DNA of 64,000 nt from Thiolinea disciformis DSM 14473 (GTDB lineage: Bacteria > Pseudomonadota > Gammaproteobacteria > Thiotrichales > Thiotrichaceae), in contig NZ_AQVE01000019.1 in NCBI RefSeq assembly GCF_000371925.1, positions 1 to 64,000 on the forward strand. The letters run 5' to 3'. The notes below the pieces were generated by a model. That model was given only the letters and a program-made list of their open reading frames with translations, searched no databases and was not told the DNA's origin. Shown here piece after piece: positions 55,163 to 63,363 of this stretch. Numbering within the stretch: the first letter of the stretch is position 1; every line of letters starts with the position of its first letter. The translations under genes were made by a program, and so were the position numbers.

Positions 55163-55948
55163 TTAACCGCGAACTAAGCGCGGCTTGACCGCCACTTGCG
55201 TAGCTTCGCTAAAATATTGTTCTAAACCATCCACGGCTTGAATCGAGGCCATTCCATCACGAATATCGGATTCAATCGCACGGCGTAAGGCATACGCATT
55301 ACAGTGACGAATCGCTTTCAAAGCCTCTTGGTGACGATCAATGCGATAATTGCGCTGTAATTTTTCCATGGCAATTCGCACAAATGGAGCGAGTTGTAAC
55401 CAAACACGCTCAATCAAAGGAACACTGACTTGAAAAGGATGGCATTGGTATAAATAACGGTGAAAGGCCTGATTGGACAAAGCGCCCAGCTCCATATCAC
55501 CCTGTTTATAAGCACGATCAATTTCAGCATCCAAACGCTCTAGTTCACGCACATCCTCTTCACGGATATAAGCTAAAGCCCCTTCCGCCGCGTGCGTTTC
55601 CAACACAATCCGCAAACTAAATAACTCATTCAGCCTAGCAGGGGTCATCTGTGGCACAATGACGCGACGATTGTCTTTGACTTCAATCGCGCCTTCACAG
55701 CCTAAACGCTGCAAAGCTTCGCGTACTGGCATAGAACTCACACCTAAGACATCCGCCAGACCGCGAATTGTTAAGGCAAAACCAGGGCGAATCTGTCCAC
55801 TCAATAGGGCTTGTCGCAAGGTCTGATACACCCACTGATTGACACTTAATTCGGCGCTACGCACCGGCCGAGGAAGGTTGGTAAGAGGATTCTGTAATTG
55901 TTGGCGCATACATTCCTTGAATAAGGTTGAACCCAGACTACTCATCAT
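55163..55948 (-). CDS. GntR/FadR-family transcriptional regulator
   Basis: The product has 261 residues: winged helix (WVYQTLRQALLSGQIRPGFALTIRGLADVLGVSSMPVREALQRL) and an FCD ligand-binding domain (RLNELFSLRIVLETHAAEGA, SNQAFHRYLYQ, RHQEALKAIRHCNA). An alternative start at 55909 has AAGGA just upstream, whereas the first ATG has no ribosome site. It probably controls the divergent puuA operon and itself through the palindromes at 55951-56047. The ligand is likely a polyamine intermediate. Confidence 0.88.
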   Translation of the reverse strand: MMSSLGSTLFKECMRQQLQNPLTNLPRPVRSAELSVNQWVYQTLRQALLSGQIRPGFALTIRGLADVLGVSSMPVREALQRLGCEGAIEVKDNRRVIVPQMTPARLNELFSLRIVLETHAAEGALAYIREEDVRELERLDAEIDRAYKQGDMELGALSNQAFHRYLYQCHPFQVSVPLIERVWLQLAPFVRIAMEKLQRNYRIDRHQEALKAIRHCNAYALRRAIESDIRDGMASIQAVDGLEQYFSEATQVAVKPRLVRG

Positions 55949-55950
55949 TA

Positions 55951-56047
55951 TTGATCACAAATTAAAAGTTTTCTAGCCTAAACTTCCACATAAATGCCGC
56001 TATATTTAGCTTAATCAGCTTGACCCGCCTTTTTTTTGTGATCACAA
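55951..56047. promoter_or_regulatory. two candidate GntR-regulator operators
   Basis: A perfect palindrome TTGTGATCACAA lies at 56036-56047, 43 bases before puuA. A partial copy, TTGATCACAA, lies at 55951-55960 beside the regulator start. The two share the TGATCACAA core. Sites flanking a divergent regulator suggest autoregulation plus control of the puu operon. The factor is inferred from position. Confidence 0.55.
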
Positions 56048-56090
56048 TATCCTTTTAGGATAAAAACAAATTGCGGAGAGGCCACAAATC

Positions 56091-57425
56091 ATGAATCACT
56101 TTGATACCATATCTGAACTCGATGTCTTCATCACAGACCTGAATGGTAATCAACGCGGCAAACGAGTTGCATCATCCGCAGCCCCTGTTTTACACCGAGA
56201 AGGCTTTAAACTCCCCCGTTCTGTTATGGGCGTTGACTTTTGGGGTGACGATGTCATCGCGAATGGCTTGGTGTTTGAAACCGGCGACAGCGATGGCGTT
56301 TGCAAACTCGTTTCTGAAAACTTATTGCCCGTACCTTGGGCCAGTGGTGGGCATTTTCAGGCGATTGCCACCATGTTCAACCCCGATGGTACTCCTTTTT
56401 ATGGCGATCCACGCCAAATTCTAAGCCACGTGGTAGAACGCTATAAAGCCCATGGTTATACCCCTGTCACTGCCGCTGAATTAGAGTTTTATCTGTTAAA
56501 AGATGAATCTGAAAATACCGCATCCCCTGTGACCTCACCTTGGTTAATGGAACAAAGTTTTAATCGCCCCGATGCTTATTCCATCGCCAATTTAGACGCA
56601 TTCCGACCACTACTAGCGGAGCTACGCCATGCTTGTGCGGCGCTACAAATTCCGGCTGATGCAATTATTGCTGAATTTGGTGATGGGCAATTTGAGGTGA
56701 ATCTCAATCATATTCCAGATGCCCTCTTAGCCGCCGATCAGACCATGATGTTTAAGCGCATGGTAAAACGTGTTGCCCGCAACCATGGCCATTTAGCTAG
56801 TTTTATGGCGAAAACCTATAGCGACCGTAGTGGTAGTGGTTTCCATATGCACTTCAGCGTATTGGATGAAGAAGGCAATAATATTTTTGCCAATGGAACA
56901 CCAGAAGGTGGGCCTTTATTGCGTCATGCGGTGGCAGGATTATTAAAAGCGCTGCCTGATAGTATGTTAATTTTTGCACCGCACATGAACTCCTATCGCC
57001 GCCTACAACCGGGTTCACATGCACCCACCACCGCTAACTGGGGCTATGAAAACCGCACAGTAGCCATCCGTATTCCAGAGAGCCCTGATGAGGCACGTCG
57101 TATTGAACATCGGGTAGCCGGTGCCGATGCCAATCCTTATTTGGTATTTGCCGCGATTCTCGGTGCAGCGCTCTATGGGATTGAGAATAAGCTAGAGCCT
57201 TATGAAGTCACCCAAGGCAATGCGTATAAAAACTCCAACCCAGAACGTCAACTCACCACTCAATGGATTGAAGCCATGGCACGCTTGAAAAATAGCGCGA
57301 TTATTAAGGAGATCATGGGTGAGGAATTTGTGCGTATTTTTAATGCGGTCAAAGAGCAAGAGGTACGTAAATTTTCAAAGCATATTACTCGCCTTGAATA
57401 TGCGACTTATTTAGGGTCGGTTTAA
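56091..57425 (+). CDS. puuA: glutamine-synthetase-family gamma-glutamylputrescine synthetase
   Basis: The product has 444 residues. The GS beta-grasp and catalytic domains are visible: VTAAELEFYLL (metal Glu), AEFGDGQFEVNL, GSGFHMHFSV and RRLQPGSHAPTTANWGYENRTVAIRIP. The lack of the GS adenylylation tail and the polyamine context favour PuuA. It ligates glutamate to putrescine using ATP. GGAGAGG lies upstream, and the stop overlaps puuB by one base (TAATG). Confidence 0.9.
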   Translation: MNHFDTISELDVFITDLNGNQRGKRVASSAAPVLHREGFKLPRSVMGVDFWGDDVIANGLVFETGDSDGVCKLVSENLLPVPWASGGHFQAIATMFNPDGTPFYGDPRQILSHVVERYKAHGYTPVTAAELEFYLLKDESENTASPVTSPWLMEQSFNRPDAYSIANLDAFRPLLAELRHACAALQIPADAIIAEFGDGQFEVNLNHIPDALLAADQTMMFKRMVKRVARNHGHLASFMAKTYSDRSGSGFHMHFSVLDEEGNNIFANGTPEGGPLLRHAVAGLLKALPDSMLIFAPHMNSYRRLQPGSHAPTTANWGYENRTVAIRIPESPDEARRIEHRVAGADANPYLVFAAILGAALYGIENKLEPYEVTQGNAYKNSNPERQLTTQWIEAMARLKNSAIIKEIMGEEFVRIFNAVKEQEVRKFSKHITRLEYATYLGSV

Positions 57426-58702
57426 TGGTTGAGCACGTTTCCTCCTATTACGCCGCAACGGCTGCTGTTACCGAACGTCCTGCATTGCAAGGCTCAATAC
57501 GTACTGACATTTGCGTGATTGGTGCAGGCTTCACTGGCCTTTCAGCAGCACTCCATTTAGCCGAGTTGGGCTACAAAGTCGTTGTGGTAGAAGCCCATAA
57601 AGTTGGTTGGGGCGCTTCAGGCCGCAATGGCGGACAAATCGTTAATGGTTATAGCCGCGACTTGTCGGTTATCGCTAAACGCTACGGTGTTGAAGCCGCT
57701 GAACACTTAGGCGCAATGTCTCTGGAAGGAGGCGATATTATCCGTCAACGCATCCATAAATATGCGATTGAGTGTGATTATCGCCCTGGCAATGTATTCG
57801 CTGCTTTTAATAAAAAACAAATGCATGAGCTTGAAGCGCTAAAAGCCAATTGGGAACAACATGGCCACCTTAGCTTAGAACTGCTCGATTTGACCGCGTT
57901 AAAGCAGCATGTGAATACGGATGTGTATGTTGGTGGTTTATTGGATAAGCGCGGTGGGCACATTCATCCACTAAAGCTTTGCCAAGGTGAAGCGACAGCG
58001 CTTGAATCACTAGCTGGGGTCATTTATGAAGACTCTCCGGTTGTCAGTATCGATTACACTGGCGCTGAACCCTTAGTAAAAACAGCCCAAGGCGAAGTAC
58101 GTGCGCAGTATCTGGTGGTCGCAGGCAATGCTTATCTCGGTAATGCCGTCCCAGAATTAACGGCAAAAATTATGCCGGTGAGTACCCAAGTGATTACGAC
58201 CGAGGTACTAGGTGAGGCTAAGTGTCGCGAATTAATGCCTCAGCATACGTGCTTGGAAGATGCTAATTACATGCTGGATTATTATCGTATGACGGCTGAT
58301 CACCGCTTATTATATGGCGGCGGTTCGGTGTATGGTGGCGCACAACCCGCTGATATTATTGCTAAAGTCCGTCCACATTTGGAAAAGACCTTTCCTAGTT
58401 TGCGGGGCGTAACATTTGATTTTGCGTGGAGTGGTAATTTTGCATTGACCCTAACGCGTATCCCCCAATTTGGTCAATTAAGTAACAAGGTGTATTTTGC
58501 GCACGGCTATAGTGGCCATGGCGTGACTTGTACGCATTTGGCAGGTAAGCTGATTGCTGAAGCCGTGCATGGCAACGCCTCACGTTTTAACCACTTTAGT
58601 AACCTGCCCTATTATCCTTTCCCCGGTGGCCGCTTGTTTCGTGTACCACTCACTGTGATGGGATCATGGTGGTATATCGCACGAGACAAATTGGGAATTT
58701 AA
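57425..58702 (+). CDS. puuB: FAD-dependent gamma-glutamylputrescine oxidoreductase
   Basis: The product has 425 residues of the DAO family. The FAD-binding motif is CVIGAGFTGLSAALHLAELGYKVVVVEA and GWGASGRNGGQIVNGYSRDL. A C-terminal FAHGYSGHGVTCTHLAGKLIAEAV closes the fold. It oxidises gamma-glutamylputrescine to gamma-glutamyl-aminobutyraldehyde. It is coupled to puuA and is one base from the agmatinase gene. Confidence 0.92.
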   Translation: MVEHVSSYYAATAAVTERPALQGSIRTDICVIGAGFTGLSAALHLAELGYKVVVVEAHKVGWGASGRNGGQIVNGYSRDLSVIAKRYGVEAAEHLGAMSLEGGDIIRQRIHKYAIECDYRPGNVFAAFNKKQMHELEALKANWEQHGHLSLELLDLTALKQHVNTDVYVGGLLDKRGGHIHPLKLCQGEATALESLAGVIYEDSPVVSIDYTGAEPLVKTAQGEVRAQYLVVAGNAYLGNAVPELTAKIMPVSTQVITTEVLGEAKCRELMPQHTCLEDANYMLDYYRMTADHRLLYGGGSVYGGAQPADIIAKVRPHLEKTFPSLRGVTFDFAWSGNFALTLTRIPQFGQLSNKVYFAHGYSGHGVTCTHLAGKLIAEAVHGNASRFNHFSNLPYYPFPGGRLFRVPLTVMGSWWYIARDKLGI

Positions 58703-58703
58703 T

Positions 58704-59654
58704 ATGCCAGCTACCAACTACCTGTATCCTAACTCGCCAGAGCATATGACTTATGGCGGCATCTTGAGCTATTTACGCGCGATTTATACGCGTGATTTGA
58801 GCAATGTGCAGGTAGCAGTCAGTGGCATCCCTTATGATGGCGCAGTCACTAATCGTTCCGGTGCACGCATGGGACCGCGTGCGATTCGTGCCGCCTCTAC
58901 GCAGCTAGCCGAGTTACATAGTTTTCCGTTTGGTTTTAATCTGTTTGATCATCTGCGGCTCGTGGATTATGGCGACTGTATGCTGGATCCACATCACCCC
59001 GAAACGCTGATTGAAAGCATTGAAAATCATATTACGGCGATGCTGGACAAAGGCGTACACCCTGTCACTCTAGGCGGCGATCACTTTGTTACCTATCCGA
59101 TTTTGCGTGCAATTGCCAAGAAGCATGGCCCCGTATGCCTGCTGCATTTCGATGCCCATTGCGACACTTGGGAAGATGATGGTAATGGCCTCAACCACGG
59201 CACGATGTTTTTGCGCGCGAAACGTGAAGGCTTGATTGATGTTGATCACTCGATACAAGTTGGCATTCGCACCTACAACGATAGCGATCACGGCTTCATG
59301 ATTCTCACCGCGCCGTGGGTACATCGCCATGGTGTGGAACAAACTTTGCAGCAGATTTACCAGCGAATTGGCAATCGTCCTGTTTACGTCACTTTTGACA
59401 TTGATTGCGTTGATCCGGCATTTGCGCCCGGCACAGGAACCCCTGTCGTCGGTGGTTTAAGCTCGGCCCAAGCCTTGGAACTGATGCGTGGCTTAGGGCC
59501 TTTAAACTCAGTTGGCATGGACTTGGTTGAAGTGGCACAAGTTTATGATGTGTCTGAGATCACAGCCATCTTAGGCGCAACTTTGGTGCACGATTATTTG
59601 TGTTTGCTAGCGGAAAAGAATGGCGCAAAGCGCAAACCTGTTGGCTTGTTATAA
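58704..59654 (+). CDS. speB: agmatinase
   Basis: The product has 316 residues, ureohydrolase fold. The manganese motifs are GGDHFVTYP, HFDAHCDTW and TFDIDCVDPAFAPGTGTPVVGG. The product, putrescine, would feed the PuuA step next door. It lies in an operon between puuB and the amidotransferase gene. The order suggests that agmatine is the main input to this cluster. Confidence 0.93.
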   Translation: MPATNYLYPNSPEHMTYGGILSYLRAIYTRDLSNVQVAVSGIPYDGAVTNRSGARMGPRAIRAASTQLAELHSFPFGFNLFDHLRLVDYGDCMLDPHHPETLIESIENHITAMLDKGVHPVTLGGDHFVTYPILRAIAKKHGPVCLLHFDAHCDTWEDDGNGLNHGTMFLRAKREGLIDVDHSIQVGIRTYNDSDHGFMILTAPWVHRHGVEQTLQQIYQRIGNRPVYVTFDIDCVDPAFAPGTGTPVVGGLSSAQALELMRGLGPLNSVGMDLVEVAQVYDVSEITAILGATLVHDYLCLLAEKNGAKRKPVGLL

Positions 59655-59666
59655 AAGGAAAGTAAG

Positions 59667-60374
59667 ATGTTAGTTGGGATTCTTGAAACCGGTCGCCCAC
59701 CTGCGGAATTAGCGGCGGATTATCAGTCTTATGCGGCAATGTTTGAGCACTTATTAGGTGGCAACAATCTCGATTTTCGTGTCTTTAGTGTATTGAATGA
59801 TGAATTTCCTGAAGCGCCTAACACCTGCGATGCTTGGCTAATCACTGGCTCACGCCATGGTGTTTACGAACAACTGCCGTGGATGCTCAAACTGCAAGCG
59901 TTTATTCGCCACGTGCGTGATGCCAAAGTTCCTATGATTGGGGTTTGCTTCGGCCATCAAATTATTGCCCAAGCCTTAGGAGGGGAAGTACAAAAATCGC
60001 CTAAGGGTTGGGGCATCGGTGTGCACGAATATGCAATCCATCAAGGCCTGCCGCAGATGGGCAGCACCGATAAATTCCGCATTTACGCCATGCACCAAGA
60101 TCAAGTGATTAAGCGTCCACCCGATGCCAAGATTGTCGCCAGCTCTGAATTCTGCGAATACGCCGCCTTGCTGTATGGCGACAGTATTTTAAGCTTCCAA
60201 GGCCATCCTGAATTCACCGACCATTTCGAACGCGAATTATTGGCATTGCGCAAGGGCACAGTCATTCCGGAAGCCCAAGCCGATAAAACCTTACAAGAAA
60301 TCGATAGCGGTACAGTGAAAGCAGAAGGCGACAAAGTAGCGGATTGGATGGTGGGCTTTTTAAAGAAAAGCTAA
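59667..60374 (+). CDS. class I glutamine amidotransferase-like protein
   Basis: The product has 235 residues. The nucleophile Cys is in MIGVCFGHQIIAQALGG and the His/Glu in QGHPEFT. It begins MLVGILETGRPP and has WLITGSRHGVYE. E. coli PuuD (hydrolysis of gamma-glutamyl-GABA) is a different C26 type of GATase; this one more resembles the YLR126C-like amidotransferases. Its place as the last gene of the puu operon suggests the same hydrolysis step, by inference. Confidence 0.85.
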   Translation: MLVGILETGRPPAELAADYQSYAAMFEHLLGGNNLDFRVFSVLNDEFPEAPNTCDAWLITGSRHGVYEQLPWMLKLQAFIRHVRDAKVPMIGVCFGHQIIAQALGGEVQKSPKGWGIGVHEYAIHQGLPQMGSTDKFRIYAMHQDQVIKRPPDAKIVASSEFCEYAALLYGDSILSFQGHPEFTDHFERELLALRKGTVIPEAQADKTLQEIDSGTVKAEGDKVADWMVGFLKKS

Positions 60375-60422
60375 AACGAATTAAGCGCTATTTTTCGCAA
60401 GTAGCGCTAATCTAGCTTTTTT
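60366..60422 (+). terminator. intrinsic terminator of the puu operon
   Basis: A two-stage hairpin: outer arms AAAAGCTA (60366-60373) and TAGCTTTT (60413-60420), inner arms AGCGCTA (60384-60390) and TAGCGCT (60402-60408), followed by more T. The outer arm covers the last codons of the amidotransferase gene. Confidence 0.65.
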
Positions 60423-60431
60423 AACGCTAAA

Positions 60432-61355
60432 CTAACCCCAAGTACTACTAATAGATTTTCTGAGAAAATCAATAAATAATCTGAGTTTAATGGGCATGTA
60501 TGGATTACGATCATACATTAACCACGCGATGCCTTGAAAAGGAGCAATAATTCTCCATTCTTCAAATAAACTTATAATATTTTTATTATTAAGTTCTTCT
60601 TGAGCTACAAAAAAAGGAACATAACCTATACCAAGACCACTCAAAATACCTGCTAAACGCGCTTCGCTATGATTAATCTCATAGCGTGTGTCCACTTTAA
60701 TGTGCGCTGTCTCTTTATTAGTTTTATGCATAAAAACCCAATTAATTTCAGTAGGCTTATTACCTAAAGACAAGCATTTGTGGTGAATAAGCTCACTGGG
60801 ATGTTCGGGTTGGCCGAAAGTATTAATATAATCTTGGCTTGCACAAACAATATGATCAACAGACATTAATGGAACAGATATTAACTTGAAATTTGGCTTC
60901 TCTGAGATTTGAATAATTAAATCAAGACCGTCATGAATATCCATAAGCTCATCGCTGATGAGCAACTGAATTTTAATATCAGGATACTTCTTCAAAAACA
61001 AAATAATAACGGGGGACAATACCCACTTTGCAAAAGCTTTAGGAGCCGACAAGGTAATTTTTCCTGCCGGCTTTTCTAATAATTGCTCACTAATATTCAA
61101 ACATACTTGCGCAGACTTAATAATCTCCATCGATTGTAAATAAATTAACTGGCCTGCCTCGGTAGTTTTAAAATTTCTAGTATCTCTTACAATCAGATGT
61201 TGCCCTAATTTTTTTTCTAATCGGCTCACATACCGACTAGTAGCAGAAGGGGTCATATCCAACTTGCCAGCAGCCTTCGTAAAGCTCTCACTCTCCACAA
61301 CAATAGAAAAAACCGCCATATCTTTAAGAAAATCAACAACTTGTTTTGTGCGCAT
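60432..61355 (-). CDS. LysR-family transcriptional regulator
   Basis: The product has 307 residues. The N-terminal HTH (FTKAAGKLDMTPSATSRYVSRLEKKLGQHL) is followed by a LysR substrate-binding domain (AGKITLSAPKAFAKWVLSPVIILFLKKYPDIKIQLL). It is AT-rich and divergent from the ligase operon, 85 bases away, so it probably regulates that operon. No clear T-n11-A site was picked out. Confidence 0.9.
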   Translation of the reverse strand: MRTKQVVDFLKDMAVFSIVVESESFTKAAGKLDMTPSATSRYVSRLEKKLGQHLIVRDTRNFKTTEAGQLIYLQSMEIIKSAQVCLNISEQLLEKPAGKITLSAPKAFAKWVLSPVIILFLKKYPDIKIQLLISDELMDIHDGLDLIIQISEKPNFKLISVPLMSVDHIVCASQDYINTFGQPEHPSELIHHKCLSLGNKPTEINWVFMHKTNKETAHIKVDTRYEINHSEARLAGILSGLGIGYVPFFVAQEELNNKNIISLFEEWRIIAPFQGIAWLMYDRNPYMPIKLRLFIDFLRKSISSTWG

Positions 61356-61440
61356 TTTACAATTCAGTTTTGCCTATAAGGAACTTTACTTGACCAGTAT
61401 AATTGAAAATAATGCTTTTTAAAATTCGAGTGTCCTAATT

Positions 61441-62613
61441 ATGAAAGTTAGATGTTTAGAAGATCTAGAAAAAATCGCTAGCACCAAAAAAAATATATTA
61501 ACCTTATTTAGTGGTGGTCTTGACAGCAGTTATATCCTTTATTTATTACGCAATAGCGAAGCTAAAGTCTATGCCTTAGCTGTAGATGTAGGCGATGATA
61601 TAAATAAAGAAACCCTAAGCGAAATTACTCATTATTTTAATGTTGAACTCATTGTCATCGATGCCAAAGAACGTTTTCTTTCTAATGCTGTTTTACCCGC
61701 GTTACAGGCTAAGGCCAAATATATGGGTCTCTACCCTATTAGCGCCTCTTTATCAAGACCAATTATTGCTAGCTACGCTGTCGAGCAAGCAGCATTATTA
61801 AATAGTGATGTGATTATTCATTCAGCCAATCAATCCCAAAACAGTTTGCGTCGCTTAAATGGCGCTATCGAGCAACTAGGATTTAATGGCTACTACGGAT
61901 CACCCTATGAATATTCTGCTATCACTAGAGAAAAAAAGATAAAAGATTTGGATGCTATTGGTTTAGGAAGTTTTAAAAGTAGAGGTATCAGTGGCGACTC
62001 AAATTTGTGGTGTCGTGAGTTTGAGTCAGGCTTATTAGAAAATCCCGAAGCATTTAATATACCGCTTGATGTATATAAATGGATTAGAAAACCACCTTTG
62101 ACTACTGAGCAAGTAATTACTATTTCTTACAAAAACGGCATACCTATTGCTCTTAATAACAAAACACTTGATGTTTTAAGCTTGATTAACCAATTAAATC
62201 ATATCGCTGGTGCAGTTGGTATTGGGCAGTTTTGTGGGTTAGAGCATTTAGACCAAGGTGAAAAAGTATTAGAGATTAGAGAAGCACCTGCCGCATCTTT
62301 ATTAATGGATGCGTATCAACACCTAGAAATGGCCAGTTTAGATGCTGAACTTTTAAGGGAAAAAATACATATAGAACAACTTTGGATACGTGAAGCCGTC
62401 GAGGGAAGATGGTATGGCCCACTTAAAATTGCTAGCGAAGCTTTTATTTCTAATATTGCCAAATATATTAATGGCAGCGTTTCTTATCATCTAGCTAACG
62501 GCACTTCTCAAGTGACGTCTATTATTGCTAGTAAGCCACTTTATTTAAAAGAGCGTGATCATTGGGAGTTATCGACTGCTCATCAACGTAGCTTGCGCCA
62601 CCTTGAACTATAA
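61441..62613 (+). CDS. argininosuccinate-synthase-like ligase
   Basis: The product has 390 residues, close to the length of argininosuccinate synthase. The PP-loop is SGGLDSSYIL (24-33); DSNLWCREFESGLLENP matches the DxNLWxRxxExGxLExP signature. The substrate regions differ: the usual GNDQVRFE-type segment is HSANQSQNSLRRL, and the KSRGxYExPG loop is EIREAPAASLL. It should adenylate and couple an amino donor to something other than citrulline. It is first in an operon with a 2-oxoglutarate dioxygenase and an exporter. Confidence 0.85.
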   Translation: MKVRCLEDLEKIASTKKNILTLFSGGLDSSYILYLLRNSEAKVYALAVDVGDDINKETLSEITHYFNVELIVIDAKERFLSNAVLPALQAKAKYMGLYPISASLSRPIIASYAVEQAALLNSDVIIHSANQSQNSLRRLNGAIEQLGFNGYYGSPYEYSAITREKKIKDLDAIGLGSFKSRGISGDSNLWCREFESGLLENPEAFNIPLDVYKWIRKPPLTTEQVITISYKNGIPIALNNKTLDVLSLINQLNHIAGAVGIGQFCGLEHLDQGEKVLEIREAPAASLLMDAYQHLEMASLDAELLREKIHIEQLWIREAVEGRWYGPLKIASEAFISNIAKYINGSVSYHLANGTSQVTSIIASKPLYLKERDHWELSTAHQRSLRHLEL

Positions 62614-62628
62614 TAGGTATTAATACAT

Positions 62629-63342
62629 ATGATTGACCTCGGTTTTCTTGAACAAGATTTAAAAAAGAATGACTTTATTTATATAAGTGGCACTAGACTA
62701 ATTGATTTATTTAAGTTAGATGAACAAGAAATTGCTCATCTAAAGTCTTTCTGGTTTAACCTAGAAAAAGATAATTATATGGCCGATAATGGCACTTACC
62801 GTTTCAGAAGGTATAGCCAATTTAATATCGACTTAGAGAATAATGAACTAGAACTACTTCCACATGCTGCCTATGAACAACCTACTTACATTAATCCATT
62901 AAATGGTGGGATATTGAGATACTATCTTCCTTTGGAAGATGCCTTCATTAAAAACTCATTCATCAACAATCTTCTAATAGAGCTAGCTAATTTATTAGGA
63001 AGAATAGATCATATTAAATATTGGAATATCAAATTACACCCTTATCGAATTACCTGCTCATCAGACTTTGAAGGCTATCCTACTCCAGAAGGACTTCACC
63101 GAGATGGCGTCAATTATATAACTACACTGTTGATAGATCGCTTTAATATAATTGGTGGCGAAACAACAATTACAGACAATCAAAAATTTCCTATTTACAA
63201 AAGACAATTATTAGATTCATTTGATATGTTGCTAGCCAATGATACAAAAACAATGCATGAAGTGTCCCCCATCAAAACCTTACACCCTCAACAAGCTGCT
63301 TGGCGAGATGTATTGGTTATAGCATTTAGTCACCTACAATAG
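62629..63342 (+). CDS. 2-oxoglutarate/Fe(II) dioxygenase, amino-acid hydroxylase-like
   Basis: The product has 237 residues, PF10014-type by its motifs: H157-R-D159 in EGLHRDGVNYI, H210 in KTMHEVSP and R226, the expected iron and 2-oxoglutarate ligands, with NIIGGETTITDN. Characterised relatives hydroxylate free amino acids such as isoleucine, leucine or methionine. It starts 15 bases after the ligase gene and is followed by a DMT exporter, so it likely modifies the product or precursor. Confidence 0.85.
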   Translation: MIDLGFLEQDLKKNDFIYISGTRLIDLFKLDEQEIAHLKSFWFNLEKDNYMADNGTYRFRRYSQFNIDLENNELELLPHAAYEQPTYINPLNGGILRYYLPLEDAFIKNSFINNLLIELANLLGRIDHIKYWNIKLHPYRITCSSDFEGYPTPEGLHRDGVNYITTLLIDRFNIIGGETTITDNQKFPIYKRQLLDSFDMLLANDTKTMHEVSPIKTLHPQQAAWRDVLVIAFSHLQ

Positions 63343-63363
63343 ATATAAAATAGATAATTCGAC

